Origin: Sphingobacteriaceae bacterium GW460-11-11-14-LB5
Lineage (GTDB): Bacteria; Bacteroidota; Bacteroidia; Sphingobacteriales; Sphingobacteriaceae
Direction of reading: 5' to 3'
Assembly (NCBI GenBank): GCA_002151545.1
Contig: CP021237.1
Location: forward strand, 2,170,001-2,234,000
DNA: 64,000 bases
The notes under the pieces were generated by a model, which did not search any database, was not told where the DNA came from, and was given only the letters and a program-made list of their open reading frames with translations. A program made the translations under genes and the position numbers. This document shows, piece by piece, positions 43,367-52,557 of the stretch (positions are counted from its first letter, which is position 1; every line of letters starts with the position of its first letter).

Positions 43367-44746
43367 TTATAAATGGTTAATGGCTTCTACTTCTGCCCGT
43401 GTATGTTTGTGTTTAAATATGACAACAAAAACTATCGCAATAACCAATACATAAATGGTGAAAGATAGCCAGATGTTGTGCCAGTCTTTTACATCTAAAG
43501 CCCTGCTTAAATTTCCATTCTCTAACACGCTGATTCCTTTGTTTTTCAAAAACTGCAGCAAATGCTTATTGTCTGCTTCGCTCTTTACATATTTAGATAA
43601 CGAATCGATACTGCTATAATAGGTCGTAAAATATTTATTAATCATCCAACCTGATACTAAACTTCCAAACACAGCGCCGAAACCGTTAGTCATCATCATA
43701 AATAAACCTTGTGCAGATGAACGTGTTTTTGGTGTAGTTGATGTTTCGACGAACAATGACCCCGAAATATTAAAGAAATCGAATGCCATACCGTATACAA
43801 TACAAGAAGTGATGATCATCCATAAATTGGTAGATGGATCGCCAAAAGCAAATAAGCCAAAACGTAATACCCAGGCAAACATGGCAATTGCAATTACCCA
43901 TTTAATCCCAAATCTTTTCAAAAAGAATGGAATAGCCAGAATAAACAATGTTTCTGATATTTGAGAGATGGATAAAATAATGGTAGAATATCGGATGACA
44001 AAAGATTCGGCAAAAACAGGAAATAATTTAAATTCATCTAAAAATACATCACCATAAGCATTTGTTAATTGTAATGCAGCTCCTAAAAACATAGAGAAGA
44101 TAAAAAACAATGCCATTTTGTAGTCGGCAAACAGCTTGAAAGATTCTAAGCCCAGTTTCTGTGCGAATGTTTTTTTCTCACTAATGAGGTTCAAAGGCTT
44201 ACAGGCGGGAAGGGTAAAAGAGTATAATCCCAGCATTAAGGCACTGACACCTGCAATGTAGAACTGATTCGCACTTGCTTTATTACCCGTTAAATTGGTA
44301 AGCCACATGGCAGCAATAAAACCAACCGTTCCCCATACACGAATGGGTGGAAAGTTTTTCACTACATCGAAATTGCCGTTTTTTAACGTTGTGTAGCTAA
44401 TGGAATTACTTAATGCAATGGTTGGCATGTAAAAACACATGGCTACCAGTATTACCCAAAAGAAAGTGTGTGGATCTTCTACCTGAGGAAGATAGAACAT
44501 GGTGGCGGCATAAAGAATATGTAAGATTGCATATAACCTTTCAGCATTGATCCATTTATCTGCAAGAATACCTGTTATGGTTGGCATAAATAACGATGCA
44601 ATGCCCATGGTAGAGAAAATTATCCCAAAATCTGCACCATCCCATTGTTTGGTTCCAAACCAATAATTTGCAATCGTAATTAACCAGGCAGCCCATACAA
44701 AGAATTGCATGAAACTCATTATAGTTAAGCGAAACTTAACGTTCAT
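43367..44746 (-). CDS. NupG-family nucleoside:proton symporter (MFS)
   Basis: The 459-residue inner-membrane protein has 12 hydrophobic helices and the NupG/XapB signature: LTIMSFMQFFVWAAWLITIA at the start, GTVGFIAAMW in the fourth helix region, and FDFFNISGSLFVE in the second half. It should import nucleosides. A DUF3667 gene follows 8 bp later. A 187-bp spacer upstream carries the promoter. Confidence 0.88.
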   Translation of the reverse strand: MNVKFRLTIMSFMQFFVWAAWLITIANYWFGTKQWDGADFGIIFSTMGIASLFMPTITGILADKWINAERLYAILHILYAATMFYLPQVEDPHTFFWVILVAMCFYMPTIALSNSISYTTLKNGNFDVVKNFPPIRVWGTVGFIAAMWLTNLTGNKASANQFYIAGVSALMLGLYSFTLPACKPLNLISEKKTFAQKLGLESFKLFADYKMALFFIFSMFLGAALQLTNAYGDVFLDEFKLFPVFAESFVIRYSTIILSISQISETLFILAIPFFLKRFGIKWVIAIAMFAWVLRFGLFAFGDPSTNLWMIITSCIVYGMAFDFFNISGSLFVETSTTPKTRSSAQGLFMMMTNGFGAVFGSLVSGWMINKYFTTYYSSIDSLSKYVKSEADNKHLLQFLKNKGISVLENGNLSRALDVKDWHNIWLSFTIYVLVIAIVFVVIFKHKHTRAEVEAINHL

Positions 44747-44933
44747 AATAATAGTTTAGTTTGAATGATTGAAAGTAAAAGCTGAATATAGAACTATTTT
44801 AAATGATAATCCAAAATGAACCTAAATTATTTTAAACAATTTGGTTCATCTTAGAATTTAGCTTTTATAGAGTGGATTTGAGAAGAAAATTCAGACAAAT
44901 TTAGACCAGATAAACATTTTATCAGCATCAATG

Positions 44934-45548
44934 CTATGATGTTCCGCGTTTATTGAGCTCATCTCTTAATCTTGCGGCCTTTTCATAGGCTTCATCGGCA
45001 ATAGCTTCCTGTAATTTTTGTTGAAGCTCTTCTAATGTTAAATCACCATAACCTTGTTGCTGGGTTGAGGTTGGCAAGCTATCTGCTTCGGGTTCCTTTG
45101 CAATAGAATCCATGTTTTCGAGAAAAAGAAAGTCATTGCCTTCGATTACGATTCCGGCGGAAGCTAAAATAAATTCGTAGGTATAAATCATGGCATTAAA
45201 CCGAACAGCCAAAGCAATAGCATCAGATGTTCTGGCGTCAACTTCATGTGTATTTTTACCATCACTACAAATCAGCTTTGCATAAAAAACACCATCAACC
45301 AGGTTATATATGATAATTTCCTGGATATTGATATGAAAAGTATCAGCCATTGATTTAAACAAATCATGTGTTAATGGCCTACTAGGAGTCATTTTCTCAA
45401 TTTCTATAGCAATGGCCTGCGCTTCAAAAGCACCAATAATAATCGGTAAGCGGCGGCGTCCATTTACTTCTCCTAAAACAAGGGCATAAGCACCAGATTG
45501 AGTCTGGCTGTAAGATAAACCTACAATATCTAATTTAACTTTTTTCAT
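44934..45548 (-). CDS. Bifunctional nuclease (DUF151) with C-terminal UVR motif
   Basis: The 204-residue protein has a DUF151/bifunctional nuclease domain (about 1-140: LPIIIGAFEAQAIAIEIE, RPLTHDLF, ARTSDAIALAVR) and a UvrB/UvrC (UVR) helix pair at the end (LEELQQKLQEAIADEAYEKA, then ARLRDELNKR). I start at MKKVKLDIVG because the five upstream codons lie in a repeat-like element. Related plant and bacterial proteins have RNase/DNase activity. The UVR motif suggests protein contact, perhaps with ClpC- or UvrB-type partners. Confidence 0.88.
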   Translation of the reverse strand: MKKVKLDIVGLSYSQTQSGAYALVLGEVNGRRRLPIIIGAFEAQAIAIEIEKMTPSRPLTHDLFKSMADTFHINIQEIIIYNLVDGVFYAKLICSDGKNTHEVDARTSDAIALAVRFNAMIYTYEFILASAGIVIEGNDFLFLENMDSIAKEPEADSLPTSTQQQGYGDLTLEELQQKLQEAIADEAYEKAARLRDELNKRGTS

Positions 45549-45555
45549 ATTTGTC

Positions 45556-45617
45556 GATGTCATGTTGAGCTTGTCGAAACATTTAATTTAATCCTTCGAC
45601 AGGCTCAGGATGACAAA
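45556..45617. repeat. REP-type inverted pair before the DUF151 gene
   Basis: GTCATGTTGAGCTTGTCGAA (about 45557-45576) faces CCTTCGACAGGCTCAGGATG then AC (about 45594-45615). It is a diverged pair in the same orientation as the other REP pairs, between etfA and the DUF151 gene. It touches the possible upstream start codon of the latter. Confidence 0.6.
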
Positions 45618-45619
45618 AA

Positions 45620-46588
45620 TTATCCCTTATGTGCTTTTAATGCTTCAATTAATTTTGGTACCACCTCAAAAGCATCTCCAACAATACCATAATCGGCCAC
45701 TTTAAAGAAAGGTGCTTCCGGATCTTTGTTGATTACGACAATCACTTTTGAAGAACTCACACCAGCCAAATGCTGGATCGCGCCAGAAATACCGATTGCA
45801 ATGTAAAGGTTAGGACTAATGGCAATACCGGTTTGACCAACGTGCTCTGAGTGTGGTCTCCAGTCTGCATCCGATACGGGTTTAGAGCATGCTGTAGCTG
45901 CACCTAACAAACCAGCCAATTCTTCAATCATTCCCCAGTTTTCTGGTCCTTTTAAACCTCTACCGGCCGAAACCACCAATTCTGCATCAGGTAATGACAC
46001 TTTATCTGTTGCCCTAACAATCTCTTTAATAACAGTTCCTAAATCTGATTGTTTAACATCAGCGGTAAAAACTTCTATTGCTGCATCAGTAGCATTTTCT
46101 TTAACACCAAATGCATTTGGGTTTAACGCGATTACTTTATTGGCCGATGTTAATTCGGTAATGGCAAATGCTTTACCTGAAAAAGCGGTTTTTTTAACCG
46201 AAAATTTACCATCATTACTCGGTAACTCAACTGCACCGTCAGCTAAACCTGCCTTAAGTTTTACTGCAATACGTGGAGCTAAACCTTTGCCAGAGAAAGA
46301 GTTAGATAAAACCACAATATCGGCACCTTCTTTTTCCGCTGCTGCTGCAATAACACTTGCATAAGCCTGGTTTACGAAAGTTTTTAACTGATCGGAACTC
46401 ACGTTTAATACTTTGGATGCACCGTATTTACCCAATTCCTTTAATTCGCTATCAGCTACGTCGCCAATAGAAATTGCGGTTAACTGAGTTGATTGTTGAT
46501 CGGCAATGGCTTTGGCATAAGATACGGCTTCAAATACAGATTTCTTAAATTTTCCCTCAGCTTGTTCTACATATACTAATACTGACAT
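45620..46588 (-). CDS. etfA: Electron transfer flavoprotein alpha subunit
   Basis: The 322-residue subunit carries FAD and, with EtfB, moves electrons from acyl-CoA dehydrogenases to the quinone pool. The C-terminal FAD domain is intact: VSAGRGLKGPENWGMIEEL, VGQTGIAISPNLYIAIGISG and PEAPFFKVADYGIVGD. It follows etfB after a 109-bp spacer that holds a CCCCTGAAGGGG element 6 bp before the ATG. Confidence 0.97.
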   Translation of the reverse strand: MSVLVYVEQAEGKFKKSVFEAVSYAKAIADQQSTQLTAISIGDVADSELKELGKYGASKVLNVSSDQLKTFVNQAYASVIAAAAEKEGADIVVLSNSFSGKGLAPRIAVKLKAGLADGAVELPSNDGKFSVKKTAFSGKAFAITELTSANKVIALNPNAFGVKENATDAAIEVFTADVKQSDLGTVIKEIVRATDKVSLPDAELVVSAGRGLKGPENWGMIEELAGLLGAATACSKPVSDADWRPHSEHVGQTGIAISPNLYIAIGISGAIQHLAGVSSSKVIVVINKDPEAPFFKVADYGIVGDAFEVVPKLIEALKAHKG

Positions 46589-46593
46589 ATATT

Positions 46594-46621
46594 TACCCCT
46601 AAATCCCCTGAAGGGGACTTT
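46594..46621. repeat. CCCCTGAAGGGG element before etfA
   Basis: A 28-bp sequence (TACCCCTAAATCCCCTGAAG, then GGGACTTT) identical to 63814-63841. The core CCCCTGAAGGGG can form a short hairpin. It lies 6 bp upstream of the etfA start codon on the minus strand. Confidence 0.85.
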
Positions 46622-46697
46622 TTATTTTATAATGAAATTAATTCTATTTATTATCTCTTTATTATTAAACAACTGGAAATTGAAAATTGCCAACTAC

Positions 46698-47435
46698 TTA
46701 TATCACTTTAGCTTCGCTGTGAAGTAAACTAATTAACGATTCTGTTTGGTCGGCAGGAATTAATTTTACCGTTCCGCGAGGAGCAGGGGTTTCGTATTTG
46801 GTTACTTTGGTTACTTCTTCAATAGCAACGGCATCTACTACCACCAATGGTTTTGTTCTGGCGCTCATGATACCACGCATATTCGGAATTTTTGGTTCTG
46901 CTACGCCTTCGGCACAACTTGCAACCAACTTACCTGAAACCGTTAAAACTTCTTTACCACCTTCAATTTCTCTTTCAATTGTTGCTGTATCGCCATCAAC
47001 ATCTAATTTTTTAATAATAGATACTGAAGGGATGTCTAAAAATTCGCCAACCATAGCGGCAACCTGATTACCATTATAATCAATAGACTCGCGACCAGTT
47101 AAAATTAGATTGAAATCTTTATCTTTTGCATATTCTGCTAGCTGTTTTGCCACGAAATAAGCATCTCTCGGTGCCGCATTAACCCTAACTGCATCATCTG
47201 CACCAATTGCAAGCGCTTTTCTGATGGTAGGATCGTTACCCGCTTCGCCGACATTAATAACGGTTACTGTTCCTTTACCGCCTTCGGTCAACTCAATTGC
47301 CCTTGATAAAGCGATTTCATCGTATGGATTAACAATATATTGCACTCCTGACGTATTGAATTCGGTATTATCATTAGTAAAAGTTATTTTTGTCGTTGTG
47401 TCTGGCACATTACTGATACAAACTAATATTTTCAT
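46698..47435 (-). CDS. etfB: Electron transfer flavoprotein beta subunit
   Basis: The 245-residue subunit binds AMP and is the dehydrogenase docking partner of EtfA. It starts MKILVCISNVPDTTTKI and has NPYDEIALSRAIEL, the family loop LTGRESIDYNGNQVAAMVGE, and the C-terminal recognition region. It is the first gene of etfBA. Confidence 0.96.
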   Translation of the reverse strand: MKILVCISNVPDTTTKITFTNDNTEFNTSGVQYIVNPYDEIALSRAIELTEGGKGTVTVINVGEAGNDPTIRKALAIGADDAVRVNAAPRDAYFVAKQLAEYAKDKDFNLILTGRESIDYNGNQVAAMVGEFLDIPSVSIIKKLDVDGDTATIEREIEGGKEVLTVSGKLVASCAEGVAEPKIPNMRGIMSARTKPLVVVDAVAIEEVTKVTKYETPAPRGTVKLIPADQTESLISLLHSEAKVI

Positions 47436-47564
47436 ATGTTAATAGTGGTTTTTATTGCTATGACGTTATCAAGCTGAATTGATTAGCTCATGATAATTTC
47501 ATATGTTATATGTTTATTATATAAGGTCTTTCTGCAAATTTAATTAAAAAAGCAAGGAAATAAA

Positions 47565-47900
47565 ATGTCATCAACCCGTTTAAGTAAGTTATTAGAATTT
47601 TTAGAAAGTGATCCCAACGATCCTTTTATACTATATGCCTTAGCCACAGAGTATAACGCACAAAATGATAAGGAAAAGGCTTATTCTTTTTACCTTCAGT
47701 TAACGGATAAACATCCCGATTATGTTGGCACCTATTACCATTTAGGTAAATTACTCGAAAAAGACGATCAAAAAGAAAAGGCTATCGCCATTTATCAGCA
47801 AGGTATGCAGGTAGCACGCAACAAAAGAGACATGCACGCTTTTTCTGAATTACAGGGTGCATATAATACAGCGGCTGGATTAGATTATGAAGACGATTAA
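47565..47900 (+). CDS. Small TPR protein
   Basis: A 111-residue soluble protein with about two to three tetratricopeptide-like helix pairs (YALATEYNAQNDKEKAYSFY, VGTYYHLGKLLEKDDQKEKA). It ends in acidic YEDD. Short TPR proteins of this kind are common in the phylum; the partner is unknown. A CCCCTGAAGGGG-type element begins right after the stop codon, and chrA follows 40 bp later. Confidence 0.8.
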   Translation: MSSTRLSKLLEFLESDPNDPFILYALATEYNAQNDKEKAYSFYLQLTDKHPDYVGTYYHLGKLLEKDDQKEKAIAIYQQGMQVARNKRDMHAFSELQGAYNTAAGLDYEDD

Positions 47901-47925
47901 ACCCCAAACCCCTGAAGGGGCTTTT
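47901..47925 (+). repeat. CCCCTGAAGGGG-type element after the TPR gene
   Basis: ACCCCAAACCCCTGAAGGGG followed by CTTTT is a diverged copy of the 28-bp element at 46594 and 63814. It starts at the base after the TPR stop codon and ends 15 bp before the chrA ATG. Confidence 0.7.
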
Positions 47926-47940
47926 AGTTTATTATTATAA

Positions 47941-49158
47941 ATGCAAACAAAACCTATTGCTGCAAAAAGACAGTGGTTATTTATTAGAAACGTAATCTTT
48001 TTCACCTTTACTTCCTTTGGAGGGGCGCAGGCACATCTGGCGCTATTGCTTAAATACTTTGTTCAGAGCACAAAATTTATCTCAGAAGAGGAGCTTTTAG
48101 AGTTAAATGCATTGGCACAGGTACTCCCAGGACCAGCATCTACGCAAACCCTGGTTGGGATAGCCTGGAAGGTTGGAAAACTTAAACTGGCTATTATCAC
48201 TTTCCTGATCTGGATTTTACCCACAGCAACTATAATGACTTTTGCTGCAATCAGTTATGCCCTGCTCGATCAAAAACAAAAGTTCAATGATGTTTTAGAG
48301 TATATCCAGCCAATTGCACTGGGTATTGTAGCTTACGGCGCCTGGAAACTTGGCAAAAAGGTTTTATCCTCGCAGGTTTCCATATTCCTGGCCATTGCTT
48401 CGGTTATTGCTACGCTAGTTTTAAGAAATGCTTATGTGTTTCCATTGTCAATATTAATAGGAGGAATGATCTCTTCGGCTATCGAAACACCAAAAGAGGA
48501 AGCAGAGCTAAGGGTTAAACTTTTTTCAAATATCAACCCTAAAAAACTAGTTTACTTTTTGGGTGCTTTACTTTTGTTTGCCTTAGTAGGCGCAATTATA
48601 AACAGAACATCGCCCTTTAGTTTGCCGATCCGTTTACTCGAAAACTTTTACCGTAACGGAATATTGGTTTTCGGAGGGGGACAGGTACTTGTTCCGCTGA
48701 TGTTTACCGAGTTTGTAGAGATGAAACATTATTTACCTTCATCCGGATTTTTATCAGGTTTTGCATTACAACAAGCTTTACCTGGTCCAACATTTTCTTT
48801 CACCAGCTATTTAGGTGCATTAAGCATGAAGAATTTTGGATACGGATTATGGGGGCAAATTTTAGGCGGATTAATCGGGGTAATTGGTATCAATTTACCT
48901 GGACTAATCCTCGTTTTATTTATTGTACCATTTTGGGATGATCTGAAAAAGATCTCCCGCATCCGTCATAGCCTTTCCGGAATCAATGCCGTTAGTGTTG
49001 GATTTATTATCGCCGCTTTTGTACTGCTGTTAATACCCATGGGCTTTAACTGGATATTTTTGGGAATTATGCTTGCCACATTTCTGCTGCTTAATTTCAC
49101 AAAAATAAGCCCGCCGGTTATTGTGTTGGCAGGTATCCTGATCGGATATTTATTTTAG
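47941..49158 (+). CDS. chrA: Chromate transporter family protein
   Basis: The 405-residue inner-membrane protein has two homologous CHR domains. Each has a Gly-rich start (FTSFGGAQAHLALL near 25, VFGGGQVLVPLM near 240) and a PGP helix (AQVLPGPASTQ near 63, QQALPGPTFSF near 285). ChrA exports chromate, probably in antiport with sulfate. No chromate regulator is adjacent, so the natural substrate may differ. Confidence 0.92.
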   Translation: MQTKPIAAKRQWLFIRNVIFFTFTSFGGAQAHLALLLKYFVQSTKFISEEELLELNALAQVLPGPASTQTLVGIAWKVGKLKLAIITFLIWILPTATIMTFAAISYALLDQKQKFNDVLEYIQPIALGIVAYGAWKLGKKVLSSQVSIFLAIASVIATLVLRNAYVFPLSILIGGMISSAIETPKEEAELRVKLFSNINPKKLVYFLGALLLFALVGAIINRTSPFSLPIRLLENFYRNGILVFGGGQVLVPLMFTEFVEMKHYLPSSGFLSGFALQQALPGPTFSFTSYLGALSMKNFGYGLWGQILGGLIGVIGINLPGLILVLFIVPFWDDLKKISRIRHSLSGINAVSVGFIIAAFVLLLIPMGFNWIFLGIMLATFLLLNFTKISPPVIVLAGILIGYLF

Positions 49159-49503
49159 TAAAAACAGATGAAGGTTTTGAATCTTAACTAAAATTTGAAA
49201 AGCAATTGCAGTAAATTATAGCTTAATGCAGTCCCGCTATCACTGCTGCTCCGATGAAACCTGTGAAACAAGCAAGCACACAATAAAAATAAAATATACA
49301 GTGCTTAAATCGGGAGCATTCGTTTTATCGGGTTTAGATTGCCTGGTTACCTGCTGCCAGGATCAGCTTTTCGTGCCAGCGCCCATTTTTAGTTCTGATT
49401 GTTGAAATCTTTACTTGTCATCCTGAGCGGAGTGGGAGGCCAAAAAGCTAAACCTTGCGCTTAAATGAAATACTTTTTATACAGCATTAGGATTTATCAA
49501 TAC
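49159..49503. other. Spacer between convergent chrA and dnaB
   Basis: No gene is supported. A single half of the REP family (GTCATCCTGAGC, 49417-49428) is present without its facing partner. No terminator with a clear T run is visible. Confidence 0.5.
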
Positions 49504-51066
49504 CTAAAACGGTGGATCATCATCATTATAATCGTCCATTTTTGAAGGACGGATAATCACATTGCTTTGTTTTTCAAAATCCTGAGATGGATACATTCCC
49601 GCAGAAGGATCAGCAGCAAATGAATTTGGTGGCGCATTAAAGTCGTCTTCCAGATCCTGGAATTTCACAAATTTACCTACGAATTTAAGCGGTACGATCC
49701 CGGTTTCACCATTACGGTGTTTTGCAATGATAACCTCACCAATACCCGCCTGCGACCTTCCTTGTTCATCTTCAGTAATACCGTAATATTCAGGACGGTA
49801 CAAGAACAATACCATATCCGCATCCTGCTCAATAGATCCCGACTCACGTAAATCGGATAACATTGGTCGCTTTCCTTGTAAACCAGGTCTGCTCTCTACC
49901 GCACGACTTAACTGCGATAGTGCCAGCACCGGAACGTCAAGTTCTTTTGCAACTGATTTTAGTGCCCTTGAAATACTACCAATTTCCTGCTCACGGTTAC
50001 CGCCTCCTTTTCCTTCGCCTTTACCATGCATTAACTGCAAGTAATCGACAATTACCAATTGAATATCGTATTGCGATTTTAATCGTCTGCATTTTGCCCT
50101 GAACTCGAAAATATTTAGCGCAGGTGTATCATCAATTAACAGGGGAGCTTCAGTTAAACGGCCAATTTTACTGTGTAACTGCTGCCATTCCCATTCCTGT
50201 AAATTTCCTTTTCTGATTTTTTCCTGTTCAATTTCTGCTTCTCCAGAAATTAAACGATTCACCAACTGAACTGACGACATCTCTAGTGAGAATACCACTG
50301 TTGGCTTTGCAAAATCGACGGTGGCGTTTCTTGCGCAGGTTAGTACGAAAGCCGTTTTTCCCATCGCCGGACGTGCAGCAATAATCACTAAATCCTGCTT
50401 TTGCCAGCCACCAGTTATTCTGTCTAATCCTGTAAAACCTGTTGGCACACCGGTTAAACCATCGGTTTTGGTACGAAGCTCTTCTAATGTGGCTAACGAT
50501 TGTTTAATGATATCGTCCATTTTCTGTGTATCTCTACGCAGGTTATTCTGGGCGATTTCAAAAAGTCCTTTTTCTGCCTGATCTAAGAGATCGAAAATAT
50601 CAGTTGTATCTTCGTAGGCATTTGTAATGATTTCGGTAGAGATCCTAATTAACTCACGCTGAATATATTTCTGAGAAATAATACGTGCGTGGAACTCGAT
50701 ATTCGCTGCTGAAGCAACTCTATTGGTTAAATTGGTAATGTAATAAGCGCCACCAACTATTTCTAAAGTGCCTAATGTACGCAGTTCGGCTGTTACGGTT
50801 AAAATATCAACCGGTCGCGATTTCTGAAATAGGATATGAATGGCTTCAAAAATTTTCTGATGGGCAATGTTATAAAAAACCTCTGGTTTCAAAACATCAA
50901 TTACAGCAGAAAGCGCATCTTTTTCGAGCATTAATGCCCCAAGAACTGCTTCCTCAAGATCTAACGCCTGAGGGGGGATTTTCCCTTGTGAACTTATGGT
51001 ATTACTTAACCTGCTTTTTCTAGCAGTCATACTGTTCTTTCCGCCTTGTTCATTATCGATACTCAT
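49504..51066 (-). CDS. dnaB: Replicative DNA helicase
   Basis: The 520-residue hexameric helicase unwinds DNA at the replication fork. The N-terminal primase-contact domain begins at PPQALDLEEAVLGALML (about 32), and the RecA-like C-domain has Walker A ARPAMGKTAF (about 235) and Walker B QLVIVDYLQLM (about 330). QLSRAVESR, DLRESGSIEQDADMV and HRNGETG are conserved. It has a family-typical Bacteroidota N-terminal extension (residues 1-30) and an acidic tail ending DDYNDDDPPF. No intein is present. Confidence 0.97.
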   Translation of the reverse strand: MSIDNEQGGKNSMTARKSRLSNTISSQGKIPPQALDLEEAVLGALMLEKDALSAVIDVLKPEVFYNIAHQKIFEAIHILFQKSRPVDILTVTAELRTLGTLEIVGGAYYITNLTNRVASAANIEFHARIISQKYIQRELIRISTEIITNAYEDTTDIFDLLDQAEKGLFEIAQNNLRRDTQKMDDIIKQSLATLEELRTKTDGLTGVPTGFTGLDRITGGWQKQDLVIIAARPAMGKTAFVLTCARNATVDFAKPTVVFSLEMSSVQLVNRLISGEAEIEQEKIRKGNLQEWEWQQLHSKIGRLTEAPLLIDDTPALNIFEFRAKCRRLKSQYDIQLVIVDYLQLMHGKGEGKGGGNREQEIGSISRALKSVAKELDVPVLALSQLSRAVESRPGLQGKRPMLSDLRESGSIEQDADMVLFLYRPEYYGITEDEQGRSQAGIGEVIIAKHRNGETGIVPLKFVGKFVKFQDLEDDFNAPPNSFAADPSAGMYPSQDFEKQSNVIIRPSKMDDYNDDDPPF

Positions 51067-51266
51067 TCCACAAAAGTAATCAAATTTTGATGCGGTTGCT
51101 CGAATTAGTTACTAGCTGTTTGTTAACAAATTGAAGCATAATCAGATTAAATTTTATTGGATTTATGATGCCATATAAATTTTTAAACAATTAAATGTTA
51201 ATAAGGAGCACATTGTTTAGGGCTAAAACATTTTATTTGAATACTTTTGCCTAACAATTTCAAAAC

Positions 51267-52034
51267 ATGGATAATTTTAGAAGACCGCAACGCGCAAAAG
51301 AGAATAATGAGTTTGTATTCGGCATCAGGGCCGTAATAGAAGCCGTTAAAGCAGGAAGAGATATTGAAACCATTTACCAGCAACGCGGTTTGGGCGGTGA
51401 TCTTTTTCTAGAATTGAAAGCGCTTCTAAAAGATACTTTGATTCCTTTAAATTCGGTTCCAGTTGAGAAGCTGAACCGCATGTCGCAGAAAAACCATCAA
51501 GGTGTAATTGCCGTTATTTCTCCCATTACCTATCAGAATATTGAAGACATTGTTCCAGCTGTTTTTGAAAAAGGAGAAGTTCCATTAATTTTGGTTTTAG
51601 ATAGCGTGACTGATGTCCGCAATATGGGTGCAATTGCCCGTACGGCTGCTTGTGTAGGCGTTCATGCCATTGTTGTTCCGTTAAAAAATGCAGCACAGAT
51701 CAATGCAGATGCCATTAAAACATCTGCGGGTGCCTTATTCAGCATTCCGATTTGTCGCCATGCTAACCTGCACAAAACCTGTTTATTTCTACAGGAAAGC
51801 GGTCTGCAAATTGTAGCCTGTACCGAAAAAACAAGTGATTTTATTTATGCACCAGATTATACCATGCCTACGGCAATTGTAATGGGCTCAGAAGATGAAG
51901 GAATTTCTAACGATCTTTTAAGGGTAGCCGATCATTTAGCTAAAATACCAATGGCTGGAAAAATCGAATCGTTAAATGTTTCGGTTGCCGCCGGGGTAAT
52001 TTTATACGAAGCGGTCAGACAAAGAACAGTTTGA
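51267..52034 (+). CDS. rlmB: 23S rRNA (guanosine-2'-O-)-methyltransferase, TrmH/RlmB type
   Basis: The 255-residue SPOUT methyltransferase probably methylates G2251 of 23S rRNA. The N-terminal L30e-like substrate-binding domain (to about 90) is followed by the knotted SPOUT domain with LDSVTDVRNMGAIARTA, AIVMGSEDEGIS and IPMAGKIESLNVSVAAGV, the three SpoU motifs. Length matches RlmB. The downstream convergent spacer is filled by a tandem array. Confidence 0.94.
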   Translation: MDNFRRPQRAKENNEFVFGIRAVIEAVKAGRDIETIYQQRGLGGDLFLELKALLKDTLIPLNSVPVEKLNRMSQKNHQGVIAVISPITYQNIEDIVPAVFEKGEVPLILVLDSVTDVRNMGAIARTAACVGVHAIVVPLKNAAQINADAIKTSAGALFSIPICRHANLHKTCLFLQESGLQIVACTEKTSDFIYAPDYTMPTAIVMGSEDEGISNDLLRVADHLAKIPMAGKIESLNVSVAAGVILYEAVRQRTV

Positions 52035-52520
52035 GGTAAGATGTCAAAGGGAAGAGGGCTGATGGAATTAGTATCGATTCATACACCTCATCGGGGTTCG
52101 CCATCCTGAACTTGTTTCAGGATCTTCTATTATAGGTTAAAAGGGAAAAGGTAATAAGTAAGATGTAAAGGAAAATGGGACGATGGAATTAGTATCGACT
52201 CATACACCTCATCGGGGTTCGTCATCCTGAACTTGTTTCAGGATCTTTTATAACAGGTTTAAGGGAAAATGTAAGAGGTAAGATGTAAAAGGGCTGATGG
52301 AATTAGTATGATTCATACATTTCATCAGGGTTCGTCATCCTGAACTTGTTTCAGGATCCTCCATTATAGGTTGAAGGGAAAATGTAAGAGGTAAGACGTA
52401 AAAGGGCTGATGGAATTAGTATCGATTCATACACCTCATCGTGGTTCGTTATCCTGAACTCGTTTCAGGATCTTCCATTATAGGGTTAAAAGGGAAATGT
52501 AAGATGGGTAATATAAGCTA
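52035..52520. repeat. Four-copy 113-121 bp tandem array
   Basis: Each unit has phased 7-mers (GGTAAGA, TGTCAAA, GGGAAGA, GGGCTGA, TGGAATT in copy 1), then a constant block TTAGTATCGATTCATACACC, then a REP-like palindrome (CATCCTGAACTTGTTTCAGG then ATC). The palindromes start at 52102, 52223, 52336 and 52450, so periods are 121, 113 and 114 bp. Copies differ by point changes and small indels. The array fills the spacer between the convergent ends of rlmB and manC. No reading frame is supported. Confidence 0.85.
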
Positions 52521-52557
52521 TGCCACATCATCCATCTTACCTCTCACATCATCCATC
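52521..52557. repeat. Heptamer-phased tail of the tandem array
   Basis: CACATCA, TCCATCT, TACCTCT, CACATCA, TCCATCC run in exact 7-bp phase up to the manC stop codon. They are the reverse-complement type of the GATGTAA/GGAAGAT units in the array, so array and tail can pair. Confidence 0.6.

Noticed and set aside
52035..52520. CRISPR array
   Set aside because: Repeat units are too long (113-121 bp), spacers are not unique, and no cas genes are present.
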